Shown here piece after piece: positions 61,261 to 64,000 of a stretch of 64,000 nt of DNA. Source of the stretch: Treponema bryantii NK4A124 (GTDB taxonomy: Bacteria > Spirochaetota > Spirochaetia > Treponematales > Treponemataceae); NCBI RefSeq assembly GCF_000421345.1, contig NZ_ATWV01000008.1, forward strand, positions 122,430 through 186,429, read 5' to 3'. A program made the translations under genes and the position numbers. Position 1 is the stretch's first letter. Each line of letters opens with the position of its first letter. The notes below the pieces were generated by a model. It was not told where the DNA came from. It did no database searches and was given only the letters and a program-made list of their open reading frames with translations.

Positions 61261-61698
61261 TTATCTTCTCTCACTTCCTGCCAGGTAAAGTGTATCGCAG
61301 TACTCGCAGCGGTAAACGCCCTTTGCCTTGTCTGTAAGCAGGAAGGTCGGTTTTACGTAGTGCTCGGTCTGGGTGATGCAGCGCGGGTTCTTGCACTTGA
61401 AAACTCCCTGCACGCGGCTAGGAAGTTCCATATTGATTTTGCGTACGATTTTTTCGTTTTCGATTACGTTTACGCAGATATCCGGGTCAATAAAGCCGAG
61501 TACTGAATAATCGATATTGATGATGTTATCGATTTTTATGATATCTTTTTTTCCTGATTTTTCTGAATGCACATTCTGAATCAGGCAGGATGTAAATGGT
61601 GCCTTGTCCAGGCCAAGCCACTGATAGATTTCCCAGCCCGAACCGGCATGAATGTGGTCAATTACAAGTCCGTTTTTTATTGTGTTTACGTTTAACAT
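61261..61698 (-). CDS. pyrI: Aspartate carbamoyltransferase regulatory chain
   Basis: The 145-residue protein has the allosteric domain (NTIKNGLVIDHIHAGSG) and the zinc domain (CKNPRCIT...YRCEYCDTLY, C-x4-C then CxxC). PyrI binds the CTP/ATP effectors and holds PyrB trimers together. It is between pyrB and pyrC on the same strand. Confidence 0.95.
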   Translation of the reverse strand: MLNVNTIKNGLVIDHIHAGSGWEIYQWLGLDKAPFTSCLIQNVHSEKSGKKDIIKIDNIINIDYSVLGFIDPDICVNVIENEKIVRKINMELPSRVQGVFKCKNPRCITQTEHYVKPTFLLTDKAKGVYRCEYCDTLYLAGSERR

Positions 61699-61719
61699 TT
61701 TATTCCATCCTTATACAAT

Positions 61720-61781
61720 GTGGTTTCGACAAGCTCAACCACCGGTGGTTGAGTGATGCGAAGCATCGTATCGAAACCACC
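61720..61781. repeat. Family A repeat between pyrI and pyrB
   Basis: Arm 1 is the hairpin-less form (GTGGTTTCGACAAGCTCAAC then CACC). Arm 2 has inner stem GATGC-GAA-GCATC and carries GAGTGA. The block ends three bases before the pyrB stop. Confidence 0.9.
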
Positions 61782-61783
61782 AG

Positions 61784-62710
61784 TTATTCAATTGCTCCTG
61801 TAAGCTTAGCAATTAATGCCATTCTAGCGTACATACCATATTTTACCTGTTTGAAATATGCAGCTCTTGGGTCCTCATCTACCTCCGGTGTAATTTCGTT
61901 TACACGTGGAAGCGGATGAAGGACAATCATATTCTTGCGGGCAAGCTTCATTTTTTCAGAATCGAGAATGTAGCTGTCCTTAAGGCGGATGTAATCCTGC
62001 TCGTTGAAGAAGCGCTCCTTTTGAACGCGGGTCATGTAAAGCACGTCGAGCTGGTCGATTACGGCGTCGAGGCTTTCTACAATTTCGTACTGAACACCGG
62101 CCGGCTCGAGAACGTTTGTAATGAGGTAGTCCGGAACGCTGAGCTCCTTTGGGCTTATAAAGATGTATTTATTTCCCTTGAAATGGCGGAGGGCTTCGGC
62201 AAGAGAATGAACGGTGCGGCCAAACTTAAGGTCGCCACAAAAGCCTACTGTGTGATTTTCGAGGCCACCCAGCAGCTGGCGGATTGTTACCAGGTCTGTA
62301 AGGGTCTGGGTCGGGTGGTAGTGGCCGCCGTCTCCCGCGTTGATAATCGGGCAGGCTGAATATTTGCTTGCAAGCAGGGCCGCTCCCTCTTTTGGAGTTC
62401 GCATTGCAATTACATCGGCATAGCTTGAAACTACGCGGATTGTGTCGGCAAGTGTCTCGCCCTTTACTGTGGAAGTGTTGTCGGCATCGGAAAAGCCTTC
62501 TACCGAACCGCCCAGTCGCAGCATGGCCGCCTCAAAGCTGAGCCTTGTTCTGGTGCTTGGCTCAAAAAAAAGTGTCGCAAGAATTTTCCCGCGACACACA
62601 TCTTGAAATGATTTAGGATCAACAATAATCTGCTCAGCCAAAGAACAAATTTCTTCGATTTCTGAAACCGAAAGATCATCCGGCTGAATTAAATGACGAC
62701 CAGTTAGCAT
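61784..62710 (-). CDS. pyrB: Aspartate carbamoyltransferase catalytic chain
   Basis: The 308-residue enzyme has the carbamoyl-phosphate motif [15 protein letters not shown], the 80s-loop region [17 protein letters not shown] and HPLPRVNEI. It forms N-carbamoyl-aspartate. With pyrI and pyrC downstream it heads a pyrimidine operon whose gaps are filled by repeats. ATG at 62710 follows GGGG. The promoter overlaps a hairpin. Confidence 0.96.
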   Translation of the reverse strand: MLTGRHLIQPDDLSVSEIEEICSLAEQIIVDPKSFQDVCRGKILATLFFEPSTRTRLSFEAAMLRLGGSVEGFSDADNTSTVKGETLADTIRVVSSYADVIAMRTPKEGAALLASKYSACPIINAGDGGHYHPTQTLTDLVTIRQLLGGLENHTVGFCGDLKFGRTVHSLAEALRHFKGNKYIFISPKELSVPDYLITNVLEPAGVQYEIVESLDAVIDQLDVLYMTRVQKERFFNEQDYIRLKDSYILDSEKMKLARKNMIVLHPLPRVNEITPEVDEDPRAAYFKQVKYGMYARMALIAKLTGAIE

Positions 62711-62735
62711 TGGTTACCCCTTTTTGATTTTTGTT

Positions 62736-62764
62736 ATTTTAGCAAAAATCACGGGGTGTTACAA
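62736..62764 (-). promoter_or_regulatory. Promoter of pyrB with hairpin over the -10 box
   Basis: TTGTAA (62759-62764) and TAAAAT (62736-62741) lie 17 bases apart on the minus strand. GATTTTTG (62726-62733) and CAAAAATC (62743-62750) form an eight-pair inverted repeat with the -10 in its loop. Confidence 0.6.
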
Positions 62765-62774
62765 TATAAAATAT

Positions 62775-62805
62775 TTGACACAAAAGTCAAAAAACATGTT
62801 ATATT
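62775..62805 (+). promoter_or_regulatory. Promoter of the PIN-domain module
   Basis: TTGACA (62775-62780) is followed after 19 bases by TATATT (62800-62805), or after 18 by TTATAT. The palindrome AACATGTT (near 62793-62800) in the spacer may be an operator. Confidence 0.55.
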
Positions 62806-62834
62806 ATAAATACAAATTATATGGCGGTGTAACT

Positions 62835-63092
62835 ATGTTAGGAATGCCTGCAAGAGCACAAGCAAAACGTCTCATTGATTATATTCCAGATGATAAACTT
62901 GCATCTATCGTTAATTACCTTCAGAAATTCACAACCTCAAAACCTTCTGCAACATCTATAAATGCTGAAAAAAAGGCCGCATATGAAGCCTTGCTCGCCG
63001 AGGTTAAACCTATAAAAGGAAAGCCTCTCAGTTTAAACGGTCAGGATGAAGTAGCCGACATCATTATGAGGAAATATGAAGGCCTTAATTGA
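62835..63092 (+). CDS. Antitoxin-like protein of a PIN-domain module
   Basis: The 85-residue protein MLGMPARAQAKRLIDYIPDD... has a helical N-terminus (KLASIVNYLQKF) and a C-terminal tail LSLNGQDEVADIIMRKYEGLN that probably wraps the toxin. Its end overlaps the PIN gene by 17 bases. The pattern is that of VapB-like antitoxins without a clear DNA-binding family. The ATG at 62835 follows a weak GGCGGTG. Confidence 0.78.
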   Translation: MLGMPARAQAKRLIDYIPDDKLASIVNYLQKFTTSKPSATSINAEKKAAYEALLAEVKPIKGKPLSLNGQDEVADIIMRKYEGLN

Positions 63093-63501
63093 TACGAATA
63101 TTGTTTTAGATTTTCTTTGCAAACGCGAAGAATTCTACGAAGACGCTAATATCATTTTTCAGCATTGTTTCTCTGATGTTGATGGAATAATCGCAGGTCA
63201 CACAGTTTCAAATCTCTTTTACATTCTAAGATGCCGTTATGAATTTACACTTGAAGAATGCAGAACGAAAATCCGAAATCTCTGCACCCTTCTGGATGTA
63301 GCAGATATAAACAAAGATGTAATTTTATCAGCTCTCGACAATGAATCATTTTCTGATTTGGAAGATTCCCTGCAAAATGAATGTGCAAAAGCAACTGATA
63401 TAGATTATATCGTAACCCGCAATCTAGATGATTTTAAGGATACTACAATTCCTGTTATTGGACCTAAAGATTTTATTGAGATTGTAAGAAAACAGAAATA
63501 A
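63076..63501 (+). CDS. PIN-domain ribonuclease toxin (VapC-like)
   Basis: The 141-residue PIN protein has the first acidic site in MKALIDTNIVLDFL, a central Glu region (RTKIRNLCTLLDVAD, SFSDLEDSLQNECA) and the terminal DYIVTRNLDDFKDT with two Asp. It would cut tRNA or rRNA. It is translationally coupled to the upstream antitoxin-like gene. Confidence 0.88.
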   Translation: MKALIDTNIVLDFLCKREEFYEDANIIFQHCFSDVDGIIAGHTVSNLFYILRCRYEFTLEECRTKIRNLCTLLDVADINKDVILSALDNESFSDLEDSLQNECAKATDIDYIVTRNLDDFKDTTIPVIGPKDFIEIVRKQK

Positions 63502-63527
63502 ATAATTATGACTGATAACAGTTCCCT

Positions 63528-63623
63528 GTGGAAGAAAAAGCTCATGATGTTACACTGAAAAGTCTTTCTTTACAAATTCAAGAATTACAAAAATCTATAG
63601 AAGAATTGAAAAGGGAAAAATAA
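63528..63623 (+). pseudogene. Short coiled-coil remnant
   Basis: The frame from a GTG encodes VEEKAHDVTLKSLSLQIQEL followed by QKSIEELKREK, a helical coiled coil of about 31 residues. A similar tail is often the C-terminus of larger proteins. There is no ribosome site, so it is probably a remnant left before the IS3-type element. Confidence 0.3.
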
Positions 63624-63675
63624 TTACTTCTGTGTAAGAGTAGATAAATAAAGCCGCCGTAGTCCTTTGAAGTGC

Positions 63676-63698
63676 ACCCAAGAAATTGGACACTTTAA
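63676..63698. repeat. Terminal region of the IS3-family element
   Basis: TGCACCCAAGAAATTGGACA followed by CTTTAAC lies a few bases beyond the transposase stop, as IS3-family terminal repeats do. The other end is outside the window, so pairing cannot be tested here. Confidence 0.5.
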
Positions 63699-64000
63699 CT
63701 AGGCTGATTTTAAGGACTGATTCCTAAATTGTAAAGGGGTCAGTCCTTTGAATTTAACCTTAATTCTTTTTTCGTTGTACCAAGTAAGATACTCTATTAG
63801 TTCTTTCTTGAAATGCTCTACAGATTCAAACTCCTGCAAATATAAAAGTTCTGATTTTAATAGTCCAAAGAAATTTTCCATTACAGAATTATCAAGACAG
63901 TTTCCTTTTCTGGACATACTTTGTCTTATTCCTTTCTTTTTCAAACGTTCCCTGTAATTGTACATCTGGTACTGCCATCCTTGATCTGAATGTAAAATCA
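63699..64000 (-). CDS. IS3-family transposase, C-terminal part (window edge)
   Basis: The frame is open to the window edge and encodes the last half of an IS3/IS150 OrfB integrase: LHSDQGWQYQ (second catalytic Asp), SRKGNCLDNSVMENFFGLLKSELLY (Glu) and the C-terminal YLTWYNEKRIKVKFKGLTPLQFR. The transposase inserts the element by the copy-out/paste-in route. The N-terminal portion lies outside. Confidence 0.93.
   Translation of the reverse strand, partial: ILHSDQGWQYQMYNYRERLKKKGIRQSMSRKGNCLDNSVMENFFGLLKSELLYLQEFESVEHFKKELIEYLTWYNEKRIKVKFKGLTPLQFRNQSLKSA

Noticed and set aside
106..61781. CRISPR array built from the family A repeats
   Set aside because: Copies are dispersed over 60 kb, in both orientations and inside genes, with no regular spacers and no cas genes.

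Overview
The window reads like the chromosome of a treponeme-like spirochaete. The support is a diderm envelope (LptA/LptB/LptC-like genes, beta-barrel protein, lipoproteins), ribonuclease Y, an ATCase with a separate PyrI chain, and very dense short palindromic repeats. The genus is inference; no rRNA or other phylogenetic marker is present beyond one tRNA-Thr.

Layout: 1-11 kb holds housekeeping genes (ASCH protein, outer membrane barrel, rny, lptCAB-like, AMP-forming acyl-CoA synthetase, lipoprotein hydrolase, DTW protein, GH3 hexosaminidase, trxB). 11-21 kb holds a GGDEF protein, a giant GH2 beta-galactosidase, a permease, an orphan Panacea-type regulator, manC copy 1, a STAS-like protein and an aldose-1-epimerase-like protein. 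21.3-24.5 kb is an IS21-type element, a hicAB module and a solo pair of IS ends. 24.5-49.6 kb is manC copy 2 and a 23-gene, one-strand, AT-rich polysaccharide locus running from gmd to a terminator at 25.6 kb. It encodes a complete GDP-D-glycero-D-manno-heptose route, a Gmd/Fcl/PLP-dehydrase sugar branch, a split transketolase, flippase, polymerase, glycosyltransferases and acyltransferases. 49.8-54.2 kb is an accessory strip (CotH lipoprotein, small membrane-protein pair, XRE/ImmA remnants, GC-rich repeat mosaic). 54.2-64 kb holds a LoaP-like NusG paralogue, PHP phosphoesterase, a double-cNMP regulator, tRNA-Thr, a GNAT-type and a HipBA module, pyrC/pyrI/pyrB, a PIN-domain module and an IS3-family transposase cut by the window edge.

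The most striking signal is a set of short hairpin repeats. Family A is bounded by GGTGGTT/AACCACC arms with a variable inner stem and a loop that is usually TTC or GAA. Family B/D has a conserved TCAAG or ACAAG loop inside a variable stem. Stems differ between copies but remain paired, including double compensatory changes in the outer stem. Copies sit in convergent intergenic gaps and also lie in frame inside proteins: beta-galactosidase, permease, ManC copy 1 and the LptC-like protein. ManC copy 2, lacking the inserts, is a natural uninserted control.

A second theme is regulation: several genes have sigma70 promoters whose -10 box ends 6-8 bases before the ATG (leaderless), and the polysaccharide operon has a long structured leader while a LoaP-like antiterminator lies 4.6 kb away.
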